A stretch of DNA of 64,000 nucleotides from Candidatus Fermentimicrarchaeum limneticum (lineage in GTDB: Archaea; Micrarchaeota; Micrarchaeia; Burarchaeales; Fermentimicrarchaeaceae): the NCBI GenBank assembly GCA_013426015.1, contig CP058998.1:558001-622000 (forward strand), written 5' to 3'. A model generated the notes under the pieces. It saw only the letters and a program-made list of their open reading frames with translations, was not told where the DNA came from and did not search any database. The position numbers and the translations under genes were made by a program. Below are positions 56,674 through 64,000 of this stretch, one piece after another; position 1 is the stretch's first letter; each line of letters opens with the position of its first letter.

Positions 56674-58138
56674 CCAAACCACCCAATTCCTTTATCTTAG
56701 TGTACTTCTCAGGGGAAATTTCTATTATTGACTGCGGACCTGAAGAGATTATGCTTTCTTTCTTAAGATTTTTATAATTAATAGGATTCTCAAGATAGAA
56801 ATGATGCATAAACAGTATGCACAGAACCGGTTTTTTAGCCATTTCTTCTAGGTCTTTCATGCTGTATACACTTCTTTTTTCTATGGCTATTATAATATCC
56901 TCAATCTTGCTAGTTGCGATTGCATTTTCGACTACTCCAAGAGCGGTTAACTGTTTATCCTGTGAGCGGTAGAAAATTACTATGTCGCCTTCTCTAATCT
57001 TCCTTATTGGAGAATGAGAGAGATAAGCCTTCTTTATTGTATTGCCTGGAATGCTGAATTCGGTCATATCCCCAAAATCAGTTATTCTGGACTGCTTTCT
57101 GCCAGCATAGTCTGGGAACAATCTATCGTGGAATTTCGGCAAAATGGGTATTATGAATTTCCTAATTCCTTTAGAATCCTTATATGAAGGATAGTATGTT
57201 TTCGATATTTGAAGCGGGGTCAAATTGGCGTCATCGCAGATAAATTTCTTGAGGTAAACCTCCTCCCCTCTCTTATTCTTGCCCACCTTCCTAAAACCAA
57301 AATCCGCTATAAGGTCTGTTAGATAATCCTCACCATCCGTAAAGTGTGTTAAATACGCCTCATCAATATTGTTTTTTATGCAGAACTCAAAGCTGATTTT
57401 TAACAATAGCTCCCCCATTTTCAGACCAAACCTCTCTACCTTAAAAGTGCAGATTTTTAATCTTTTATTAGCTGGAACTAACCCCTGATTAGTTTCTATA
57501 CTTCCATCCTCAACTTTCAGAATTAATAGTGCCTTGATTCCCCCATTCTCTCGGTATACATAACAGGGCCTCTGTTCTCTTGATATCTTCTTGAACCACT
57601 CGGTAAACTCAGGGTACTCATTTTTCAGAGAGTCAAAGAAATGGTCTGCGATATCCAGACTGTATACTAGTTCTTTTCTAATCTGCGGGTGCTTAGGATA
57701 CTTCTTCTCATAGAGATTCTCAAAATATCCTAAAGCTGATTCAATAGTGAAAACTCGGTCTTTCAGTTTAACTTTTGACGCCAGCTTGATTATCTCCTTG
57801 TCTTCAGTAAGCAAAAAATCTACACAGTTTCTATAAAGTGCATATAAAATCTCGCTATCTACCCTGTCATTGCTTGATTTTGGAGTACCTATAAAGTTTA
57901 TGAAGGCCGCATCAGGCTTAGGTGCATTCTCAATACATGGATAAGAGTTGAACTTTGACAGCATGACCTTCTTCCTTTCCTCATCTTTATCATTTTCAAT
58001 ATCAATCATTGAACTTGGATGCGCATATGTGCTTACCCCATTCTTCTTAAAGATTTTTAGAAGCTCTTGCAAGTCTACCGGTATCTCAGAAAAGTCTTCC
58101 AAGTAGATTAGGATATTCGTATCGAATAATACCTTCAT
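56651..58138 (-). CDS. PIN-GNAT-EVE(PUA-like) fusion protein
   Basis: A 495-residue protein with three recognisable parts. Residues 1-145 are a PIN nuclease-like domain (VLFDTNILIYLEDFSEIP, with SEILYALYRNCVDFLLTEDK). Residues 160-305 are a GNAT acetyltransferase-like domain (LKICTFKVERFGLKMGELLL). Residues 345-495 are an EVE/ASCH-like domain (IREGDIVIFYRSQDKQLTAL). PIN cuts RNA, GNAT acetylates, and EVE-type folds bind modified bases. The ASCH gene overlaps downstream and the Type IIG enzyme lies 63 bases upstream. A defence or toxin role is inferred. Confidence 0.7.
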   Translation of the reverse strand: MKVLFDTNILIYLEDFSEIPVDLQELLKIFKKNGVSTYAHPSSMIDIENDKDEERKKVMLSKFNSYPCIENAPKPDAAFINFIGTPKSSNDRVDSEILYALYRNCVDFLLTEDKEIIKLASKVKLKDRVFTIESALGYFENLYEKKYPKHPQIRKELVYSLDIADHFFDSLKNEYPEFTEWFKKISREQRPCYVYRENGGIKALLILKVEDGSIETNQGLVPANKRLKICTFKVERFGLKMGELLLKISFEFCIKNNIDEAYLTHFTDGEDYLTDLIADFGFRKVGKNKRGEEVYLKKFICDDANLTPLQISKTYYPSYKDSKGIRKFIIPILPKFHDRLFPDYAGRKQSRITDFGDMTEFSIPGNTIKKAYLSHSPIRKIREGDIVIFYRSQDKQLTALGVVENAIATSKIEDIIIAIEKRSVYSMKDLEEMAKKPVLCILFMHHFYLENPINYKNLKKESIISSGPQSIIEISPEKYTKIKELGGLDERFIVD

Positions 58139-58201
58139 AATCTTAACACTCTTGACCCATTTATAAACCTTATGAAGGGGTAACTTTCCGATAAAGGGGG
58201 G

Positions 58202-61200
58202 CTACTTCAAGCTATCTTCAATTATCTTCTTTTCTTCTTCCGTGATTCCGTAAAGCTCGAAAACTAGATCGTCAATTTCAGATTCGAACTTGTCTGTGTC
58301 GGCATTGGCATCCTTCTTTTTGAGTTTGAGAATTTCCTTCACTTTTTCAGTTATCTTTGCAGCTATTGCCTCCTCTTTATTGTTTGTTGGGAGCTTAATT
58401 GGTAATTTTTCAGTATAACTCTTGCTGTAATTGTAGTATCTACCTTGTACATACGGAGATATCACAGTGATGTAGGTTCCTAAAAGTTTAGAGTTGAGAA
58501 GTCCTAGGAGAAGGTATATGTTAATCTTCTTTGGGATAATGGCAACTACGGAATCTGAGAGATAGGCCCCAGTGTCATCATACGCAAATCTGTTCTTTTC
58601 GGCTATGCGGGGACAGACTATCTTATGCATTTCAAAAAATTCCGGTTCTCTGGCCCGCCACAGCTCAAACCATTCTTTGCTCCATTGCGTGATATTCTTA
58701 CCGTCTAGTACCCTCCCACTTAGCTTATCCTTGAATTGGTTGAGGTATCTGGAAGCTCCTGGATAAAGGCGCAAGTCAATTGGTTTAACGTTTACCTCGT
58801 AAGGGAATAACAAATCCTCGTTGGATGGTGTAGCCGAGTATTTGCGGACGTTTTTACCTCGGATAACTTTTTTCAGTAAACGTTCCTCAATTTTAAAAGA
58901 ATCGATTTTTTGTTTAGTTACATAGAAGATATCATCTGAACCTTCTCCGCCACAAGTCACTCCCTGTGTTATTTTTTCAGTGTAATCAGCAAGTGTTTCT
59001 AGTTCAGAGAGCCTACCCACTAAGAATCCCTTACCTATCGTGCTTAGATTCCAGCCGGAGCTCTTCAAACTGTCTTGTTTTATCGTGCTGAGTTTGAAAT
59101 ATTCATCGTTGTATTTCGTTTCCGACCATTGTTTTTTAACCAAAGACAGTAATTCTTCTGGTGCCACGCTCTCGGCTTTTGGCTTAAACTCAGTGTAGAT
59201 AAAATCGCCAGGGGGCTTGTTTTCAAAAACCAGAATGCAGGGGTAGTTTGTTGCATCTGAGAATACTTTAATGTCCCCGAAGTCGGTTATCTGTCTTAAC
59301 GCAACGTTTTTGCTTAAGTAATCTCGCAATGCTTCTGCGTAACCTACTTTGAGAAAGCGATTCTGTGTGATATAACCCAATTTTCCATTCGGATTAAGTA
59401 TTTTTGCTCCTAGTTCTACGAAGAGAACGTAGATATCAAATTTGCCCTTAGCAGATAAGTAGTGGGAGTAGGCCGCTAGTGTTTGCTTCTCCATTTTCAA
59501 TATCCCGAGCCAAGGCGGATTTCCCACCACAAAGTCGTACTTCTTCTTTTTCAGTTCGTCCGTCGTGTCCTTATCCTTTGCCAAGCTCTTCCCTGTCGCG
59601 CCGTAGAACTGGACGAGGTTTGTCTGATCTGTTGGCAATTCAAGCGAGTCTGTTTCGTAAACCTTGAAGCGTGGAACCTTGAAAGAGCGGTTTTCCTTTA
59701 CTGCCTTGGAATAGAGGTCGATAATCTGGAAAAGCAGGTTCATCTCGCTTATGCTTACCGCAAATGGGTTGATATCAAAGCCGTGAATATGGGTGGCAAC
59801 TGAATTTACTATCTCCTCGCACTCCTTGGGAGTCAGTCTAGCATAGACTTCCAGCCAGCGCTTGTTATCAAGAGCTTCTTTTGGGGTAGCCTTTTCAAAC
59901 TTGACCGCGTGTCTGGCAATCAGTCTTCTCGCAGCTCGAACAAGGAAGCCGCCGGAGCCGCAAGCGGGGTCAATCAAGTCCTTGCCCTCAATTGCCTTGT
60001 TAGGCACGTATTCGACAGCATCAAGAATGTAGTCTATTACCTCATCAGGAGTGTAAAACTCACCAAGTCTTTTTCGCTCCTCTTTTGGCAGATATTTCTC
60101 ATATAGTTTCCCGAGGATGTCCCTGTCAATCTTTGCAAAGTTGAACTGGTTTAGAAGCCACAGCACCTTGTTCAGAACCCCGTCAAGCTCGCCATCGCCG
60201 CTTTCGTACCAGTCAAGCGGGTTGTCCTTTTCGTAGAAGTGGTTGTAGATATTCTTTGCCCCCGTGTACGAAAACTGCACTATCTGTTTGAAAACTCCGG
60301 TGTCGCCAAGTATTGGTTCAGCAAGCTGCTCGCGCAGCCTCTCAATTCCTCCGTTCGATATTTTCTTGCTAAGAAGCCCCCTATCCTCGCAAATTCTGAT
60401 GAAAAGCAGCCTGTTGATAAGAACGTATATTGATTCCTTGCAGAAGACCTGTTTATTTTCCTCCTCCTTGTCATCAGGGCGGTTTGAGAGGGCTTTCCAG
60501 ATGTAATAGCCGGAAAACGAGGCGTATTTCTTGAACTTTCCTTCAGTCTTCAACTCGAATTTTGCTACCTCTGCCGCCTTTTTAGTGTTTCTGCCGTTCT
60601 GCTTCTTTATCTCGTCAAGCTCGTTCATTGTCTGTTTGTATTGCGCATAGCCGGCGTAATACTCGTCAAATGTGTTGTACGTATACTGTCTCAGAAGTTC
60701 ATTTGAAATGTAATTTAGTTGCTCTATGAGCCGCTCAAACCCGGCTTCGTCTGCAACGTCTATCTTGGCATAGTACTCGTCAAATTTGCCGTATTTCTCG
60801 GCACTACAAACCTGCTCTCGGGTTATGTTTCCTAGGTAAAGCATCTGCTCGGTTTCTTTTGTGGTAAGTTTATCCTCACTTGCCCTTTTCGCATCTATAA
60901 TTGCCCTGATATCTAAGTCAATTTTAAGCTGTCTATCTTCGGCTTTTCCAACCTGCCAGAGCAAGAATTTATAGCCGTTTGTCAATCCTACAAATTGAGT
61001 AGAAGAATCAGCATACTTTCCAGCTTGCGTTTGCCATTTTTCAGCACTCAGATCCTCTCTCGGACGCTTGGTTTCAATAACTACTACTCGACGTCCATTT
61101 TCATCAAGCAGTGTTATATCTGTTCTACCTCTCTCGAATACATATTCATTTCCCTGATAGCCTAGCACCTCTTTTATAAAATGTTCAACAAGTCTGGGGC

Positions 61201-61297
61201 TAAAATCGTGCTCTAAAGTATCGATACCTATCTCACCATTTATCTTTTTGAATGCCCTAAGAACTTTTTCTATGAAACTAGTCTCTGTTTTTGGCAA
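58202..61297 (-). CDS. Type IIG restriction-modification enzyme, Eco57I-like
   Basis: A 1031-residue single-chain enzyme. An N-terminal nuclease has D60...E75-T-K77 (GRTDITLLDENG, then VVVIETKRP). A gamma-class adenine methyltransferase has motif I DLIDPACGSGGF near residue 445 and catalytic NPPWLG near 595. A C-terminal target-recognition region (about 740-1000) includes YLLLGLLNSKLLGTYI. Such enzymes both methylate and cut. The start is TTG, with AGGTGAAA just upstream. It appears intact. The recognition sequence cannot be read. Confidence 0.92.
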   Translation of the reverse strand: MPKTETSFIEKVLRAFKKINGEIGIDTLEHDFSPRLVEHFIKEVLGYQGNEYVFERGRTDITLLDENGRRVVVIETKRPREDLSAEKWQTQAGKYADSSTQFVGLTNGYKFLLWQVGKAEDRQLKIDLDIRAIIDAKRASEDKLTTKETEQMLYLGNITREQVCSAEKYGKFDEYYAKIDVADEAGFERLIEQLNYISNELLRQYTYNTFDEYYAGYAQYKQTMNELDEIKKQNGRNTKKAAEVAKFELKTEGKFKKYASFSGYYIWKALSNRPDDKEEENKQVFCKESIYVLINRLLFIRICEDRGLLSKKISNGGIERLREQLAEPILGDTGVFKQIVQFSYTGAKNIYNHFYEKDNPLDWYESGDGELDGVLNKVLWLLNQFNFAKIDRDILGKLYEKYLPKEERKRLGEFYTPDEVIDYILDAVEYVPNKAIEGKDLIDPACGSGGFLVRAARRLIARHAVKFEKATPKEALDNKRWLEVYARLTPKECEEIVNSVATHIHGFDINPFAVSISEMNLLFQIIDLYSKAVKENRSFKVPRFKVYETDSLELPTDQTNLVQFYGATGKSLAKDKDTTDELKKKKYDFVVGNPPWLGILKMEKQTLAAYSHYLSAKGKFDIYVLFVELGAKILNPNGKLGYITQNRFLKVGYAEALRDYLSKNVALRQITDFGDIKVFSDATNYPCILVFENKPPGDFIYTEFKPKAESVAPEELLSLVKKQWSETKYNDEYFKLSTIKQDSLKSSGWNLSTIGKGFLVGRLSELETLADYTEKITQGVTCGGEGSDDIFYVTKQKIDSFKIEERLLKKVIRGKNVRKYSATPSNEDLLFPYEVNVKPIDLRLYPGASRYLNQFKDKLSGRVLDGKNITQWSKEWFELWRAREPEFFEMHKIVCPRIAEKNRFAYDDTGAYLSDSVVAIIPKKINIYLLLGLLNSKLLGTYITVISPYVQGRYYNYSKSYTEKLPIKLPTNNKEEAIAAKITEKVKEILKLKKKDANADTDKFESEIDDLVFELYGITEEEKKIIEDSLK

Positions 61298-61317
61298 GAT
61301 TTCACCTTAAACACTCA

Positions 61318-61342
61318 CATGCGGCGCTTACTCGTCCGCATG
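61318..61342. other. Hairpin upstream of the Type IIG gene
   Basis: CATGCGG (61318-61324) and CCGCATG (61336-61342) form a 7-bp stem with an 11-base loop. The gap 61298-61560 otherwise shows only weak A/T tracts and no convincing gene. The hairpin lies in the likely leader or promoter of the Type IIG gene. Confidence 0.35.
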
Positions 61343-61560
61343 CACGAACCTGAGTCCCTCCTGTTGTTCTTTCTCCAACTCCATTTTTATATGTAATCCC
61401 ACAAGTCTTTACCGTTAACTTTTGCTCTAGTTTTAAGCGTCGATCACCAGCCCTTAAAATCTAGCTGCTCAGGTAGTTCTCTTCATTCGAAGAATAAGCA
61501 GTTATAACCCGTTTCACTGCCTCCAACCTAACTCCATATATTATATATGTTGCAAGCTGA

Positions 61561-62415
61561 CTATTGGAAGATATTTGCTATAGCCTCGCTGAATGTACTT
61601 CTAGTAACGACGGTTCCATACTTATTGTAGCTGTACTTGAGCTTCTTACTCGTAACAAGAATAAACGACTGGGTATAGAGTTTCCGGTAATGGGTAAACT
61701 TCCTCTTGAGATAAGCAGGGTTTCGGGTTTTGTTCTCTCCGGTTTCAACATCAAAACAATAGCTCTTGCTCTTGTGCTGAAAGACAACATCTGGTCCGCT
61801 ATTGACGTTCAGAGTAACCGTCTTAACGTATCTCTTTAGCTCTGCCTCAATCAAATAGCAAAAGAACCCGTGCTCTTTGCTTTCGTTATAGCGAGTTTTA
61901 ACCCAGTAATAAGCAGCTCCGGAAGTTCCAAATGGGCTGATTTTAAGCCGTTTGTATCCCTTGCCCAAAAGAAGCTCCTGCTTCGCTTTCGGAAGGTTTT
62001 TTTCAAGGTATAGACTGCCCCCAAGATCCATTGGCTCCGGTTTAAGAATTTCTCCCCGGGCCAGTTTCCTCTGTAGCTCAAGCTCCTTCTGCTTCTCCAT
62101 TTCTTCTTTTCTCCTCACCCGCTCTATGTAGCGCTCGTGGCTACTTTTCCATCTCTTGTATTCCTCATAGAAAAAGTCATCCGTCCCGTAAACTTCCTTC
62201 TCAGCTTCCCTGTGGTTTTTGTTTGTAGTGCAAAGGATCTCGCAAAACTTGTCCAACTTCTGGCACTCTCCCTCAACAACAGTTTCTAAAATCTCCTTTG
62301 AACGCCCTTCCCTGTCAAGCTCCCAAGCTAGCTGTTTGATGTGAAACTCCACCCAGATCGGAAATGGGTGCGTCTCCTGCCAGTTTATCTCATCTTCCAA
62401 GAGCTTTCTTTTCAT
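61561..62415 (-). CDS. Hypothetical protein with PD-(D/E)XK-like C-terminus
   Basis: A 284-residue protein. A charged helical N-terminal half (RRKEEMEKQKELELQRKLAR) is followed by a domain with SGPDVVFQHKSKSYCFDVET and then GENKTRNPAYLKRKFTHYRK. That Asp...Asp-x-Glu/Lys arrangement resembles nuclease folds found in plasmid and integrative-element replication or relaxase-type proteins. ATG 62415 is chosen because GGAGGCTGG precedes it. It overlaps the next upstream gene and is in the integrase operon. Confidence 0.5.
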   Translation of the reverse strand: MKRKLLEDEINWQETHPFPIWVEFHIKQLAWELDREGRSKEILETVVEGECQKLDKFCEILCTTNKNHREAEKEVYGTDDFFYEEYKRWKSSHERYIERVRRKEEMEKQKELELQRKLARGEILKPEPMDLGGSLYLEKNLPKAKQELLLGKGYKRLKISPFGTSGAAYYWVKTRYNESKEHGFFCYLIEAELKRYVKTVTLNVNSGPDVVFQHKSKSYCFDVETGENKTRNPAYLKRKFTHYRKLYTQSFILVTSKKLKYSYNKYGTVVTRSTFSEAIANIFQ

Positions 62416-62761
62416 TTTCCAGCCTCCTGTCAATTCCGTAGAGCTTGAGCTTCTGTCTGACTACGAAAAGTTTGATTATAACATTCTCGTATTCAATTGC
62501 GGTTGCCTTGATTTTCTGGTAGCTTCCAATCCTTGAAACGTCAAAAGATTCAATTATGCTTGGGGCGGTTCTTCCGTAAAATCTCCTCTCAAAAGCATTC
62601 TCGTCAATGGACCTTATCTTTTGCGCAAAAGTCTCCAGCAAATTAGCATCATCAGCCAGAACCCCGGCCAACTCGCCTTTTCTCTTAAGAAGTTCCTCGT
62701 ATTCCAGTAAGAGGTAGGCCTGCTTTTTCTTGAGTTTATTCGGAAATAGCCGATAATACAA
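62390..62761 (-). CDS. Hypothetical helical protein in the integrase operon
   Basis: A 123-residue helical protein (KKQAYLLLEYEELLKRKGEL, then VRQKLKLYGIDRRLENEKKA) with a short strand segment in the middle. It starts with TTG 14 bases after the integrase stop and overlaps the following gene by 26 bases. Together the three genes look like an integrative-element module. No family is recognised. Confidence 0.5.
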   Translation of the reverse strand: MYYRLFPNKLKKKQAYLLLEYEELLKRKGELAGVLADDANLLETFAQKIRSIDENAFERRFYGRTAPSIIESFDVSRIGSYQKIKATAIEYENVIIKLFVVRQKLKLYGIDRRLENEKKALGR

Positions 62762-62775
62762 ATTCCAGAAGGTGT

Positions 62776-63981
62776 TCAGTGTAGATCACCCATCAGCTTC
62801 TTGTCCAAGCCCATTGCAACGACTTTCTTGGCTAGGAATTCTTTAACCTCCGGGTCCTGGAATAAGGCGTTCATCAGCTCGTTTGCCTGCCCGTTGTAAT
62901 CAACCAGAAGCTTCCTTTCGTCTAGCGGGTTGCCGCATCTGCCGCAAAAGGATTGGCCGGGGGAATTCCGCTCCTTGCAGCGATGGCAAATCTTAATATC
63001 TAGCTTCGGCTCTTTCTCAGCCGGTGTTTCTTTCAAGGAGTACATCTGCAGGAGCGTGGAATCAACGTCCCTGCCGGACAGGTGCACGTAGATTGCAGCC
63101 ATGTCGCTGCATTGAGTCCAGCCAAAGTATTCCTTCATCTGAGCCTCTGTAAGCTTGCTGGCTAAGGCAGTTGCCCTTGAGTGTCGGAATAAATGAGGAT
63201 AAATGCGCTTTTTGACCCCGCTTGCCTTCCGGGTTCGGCGTAACATGGCAAGGATAGAAGGGTAGGAAACAGGGATTGGTTCATATCTGCCTAATCTAGC
63301 CGGCCATAAAGGGGCGTTGGGGTTGTCCTTGTCTGGGTGCTCCTGAAGCCATTGGCTCAACACCTGAACACTTGCAATAACCCGGACTCGCCTGCTTCCG
63401 GTCTTTCCGTTCACCAACAAAACCGCGCCATAATTGTCAAACTGAACGTTTTTCAGTTTAAGGTAAAGCAGTTCGCCTATTCTGCAGCCAGATTCGTATA
63501 AGACCAAAATCAGAGCCTTATCTCGTGGATTTGTAGTGGCGTTAGCTAGCTTTTCAACTTCTTCAACTGTTAGCAATTCCTCGGGGAGTTTGTGTTTTTC
63601 ATTCCTCAGTCGGGGCTTGAGCCACTTTATAACTTCCGGGAATTCCTCATCCTCTCCTTTCAGCCATTTGTAGAACGTTTTGAGGACAATCTTGAAATCG
63701 TAAACGGTGTATTCTGAATAATCTTTTGAATCCATAGAGGACACAAGCTCGATCAGATCCTCCTTTGTCGCTTCAGAAAAGTCCTTTCCAAGCCATCCCG
63801 CAAGGTAGCGGACGCACCACATACACTTGACTACCCGGAGCTTGCTTGAACCTTTTGCCAGCCTGATGTGGGCGAAGTCCTCAATCTGCTTTTTGGTTTT
63901 TTCCGGGAGGACAGAAGCTCGCAGTCGTCCTAACTCCTTTTCAAAGTTCGTCTGGTGCTTGTATATGGTGAATTCGTTCAT
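62776..63981 (-). CDS. Tyrosine recombinase/integrase with C-terminal zinc ribbon
   Basis: A 401-residue integrase. An N-terminal SAM-like core-binding domain spans residues 1-130. The catalytic residues are R167 (GCRIGELLYLKL), K193, H263-x2-R266 (HLFRHSRATALA) and Y298 (AAIYVHLSG). A C-terminal zinc ribbon has C332-x2-C335 and C346-x2-C349. This architecture is typical of archaeal mobile-element integrases. Bases 63934-63975, in its first codons, are repeated exactly at 51698-51739. It leads a three-gene minus-strand operon. Confidence 0.92.
   Translation of the reverse strand: MNEFTIYKHQTNFEKELGRLRASVLPEKTKKQIEDFAHIRLAKGSSKLRVVKCMWCVRYLAGWLGKDFSEATKEDLIELVSSMDSKDYSEYTVYDFKIVLKTFYKWLKGEDEEFPEVIKWLKPRLRNEKHKLPEELLTVEEVEKLANATTNPRDKALILVLYESGCRIGELLYLKLKNVQFDNYGAVLLVNGKTGSRRVRVIASVQVLSQWLQEHPDKDNPNAPLWPARLGRYEPIPVSYPSILAMLRRTRKASGVKKRIYPHLFRHSRATALASKLTEAQMKEYFGWTQCSDMAAIYVHLSGRDVDSTLLQMYSLKETPAEKEPKLDIKICHRCKERNSPGQSFCGRCGNPLDERKLLVDYNGQANELMNALFQDPEVKEFLAKKVVAMGLDKKLMGDLH
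63934..63975. repeat. 42-bp direct repeat, right (candidate att site in the integrase gene)
   Basis: Identical to 51698-51739 and in the same orientation. It lies a few codons inside the integrase start, a place where some archaeal elements carry their attachment site. Confidence 0.7.
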
Positions 63982-64000
63982 GCCTCTGTCCTACTCGAAG

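Overview
This window is chromosomal DNA from an archaeon. The evidence is archaeal-type core genes: archaeal apgM phosphoglycerate mutase, archease, CTP-type riboflavin kinase fused to a winged helix, KEOPS Cgi121, ribosomal protein S8e, a TRAM protein, a Hef-type ERCC4 nuclease, a tRNA-Gln(CTG) and an archaeal pilus motor. Many genes have a TATA-like box 22-30 bases before the start codon, so leaderless mRNAs are likely; others carry a GGTGAT or GAGG ribosome site. Small proteins of unknown function are frequent. I cannot name the phylum from the sequence alone, though a DPANN-like lineage is plausible.

Layout. 1-9.7 kb holds envelope and hypothetical genes, an arsM unit, a toxin-antitoxin pair, a possible structured RNA (about 5057-5172), an RNB exoribonuclease and two small genes. 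9.7-26.4 kb is the core: a 12-repeat cysteine-rich lipoprotein, an ABC importer (ATPase plus fused double permease), apgM-archease, tRNA-Gln, cutA with an MBL-fold RNA-processing protein, a thioredoxin-reductase-like flavoprotein lacking one active-site cysteine, ribK, TRAM and zinc-finger genes, S8e, cgi121, a Hef-like nuclease and a PIN protein.

26500-33342 is a discrete mobile element. It has 27-bp terminal inverted repeats (23/27 matching) and is flanked by an exact 9-bp duplication, CGATAGAAC. It carries a Panacea-type toxin-antitoxin pair, a methyltransferase fused to a restriction-endonuclease-like domain, a D12 (Dam-type) methyltransferase, a MORC/Hsp90-like GHKL ATPase, a newly recognised 53-aa gene and a DDE transposase. 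I read it as a transposon carrying a restriction-modification-like defence cargo. It landed beside the promoter of a small HTH gene that has four phased TCATGA sites.

33.4-50.2 kb holds smc, two proteins built from one repeated approx. 60-aa domain, a pilus/secretion operon (two coiled-coil proteins, ATPase, acidic linker protein, two TadB/TadC-like membrane proteins), and a convergent operon for a beta-propeller pilin-like protein, a pilin-like protein and a 1121-aa surface protein.

50.2-64 kb is an accessory region. Short repeats separate single genes (Fic, cold-shock protein, a paralogue of a core helical-repeat gene). A truncated integrase start at 51.7 kb shares a 42-bp identical block, in direct orientation, with the full tyrosine integrase at 63.98 kb. 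Between them lie a SEC-C nuclease-like protein, a HEPN protein, a membrane HExxH protein, an ASCH protein, a PIN-GNAT-EVE fusion and a 1031-aa Type IIG restriction-modification enzyme. This looks like an integrated, defence-loaded element.
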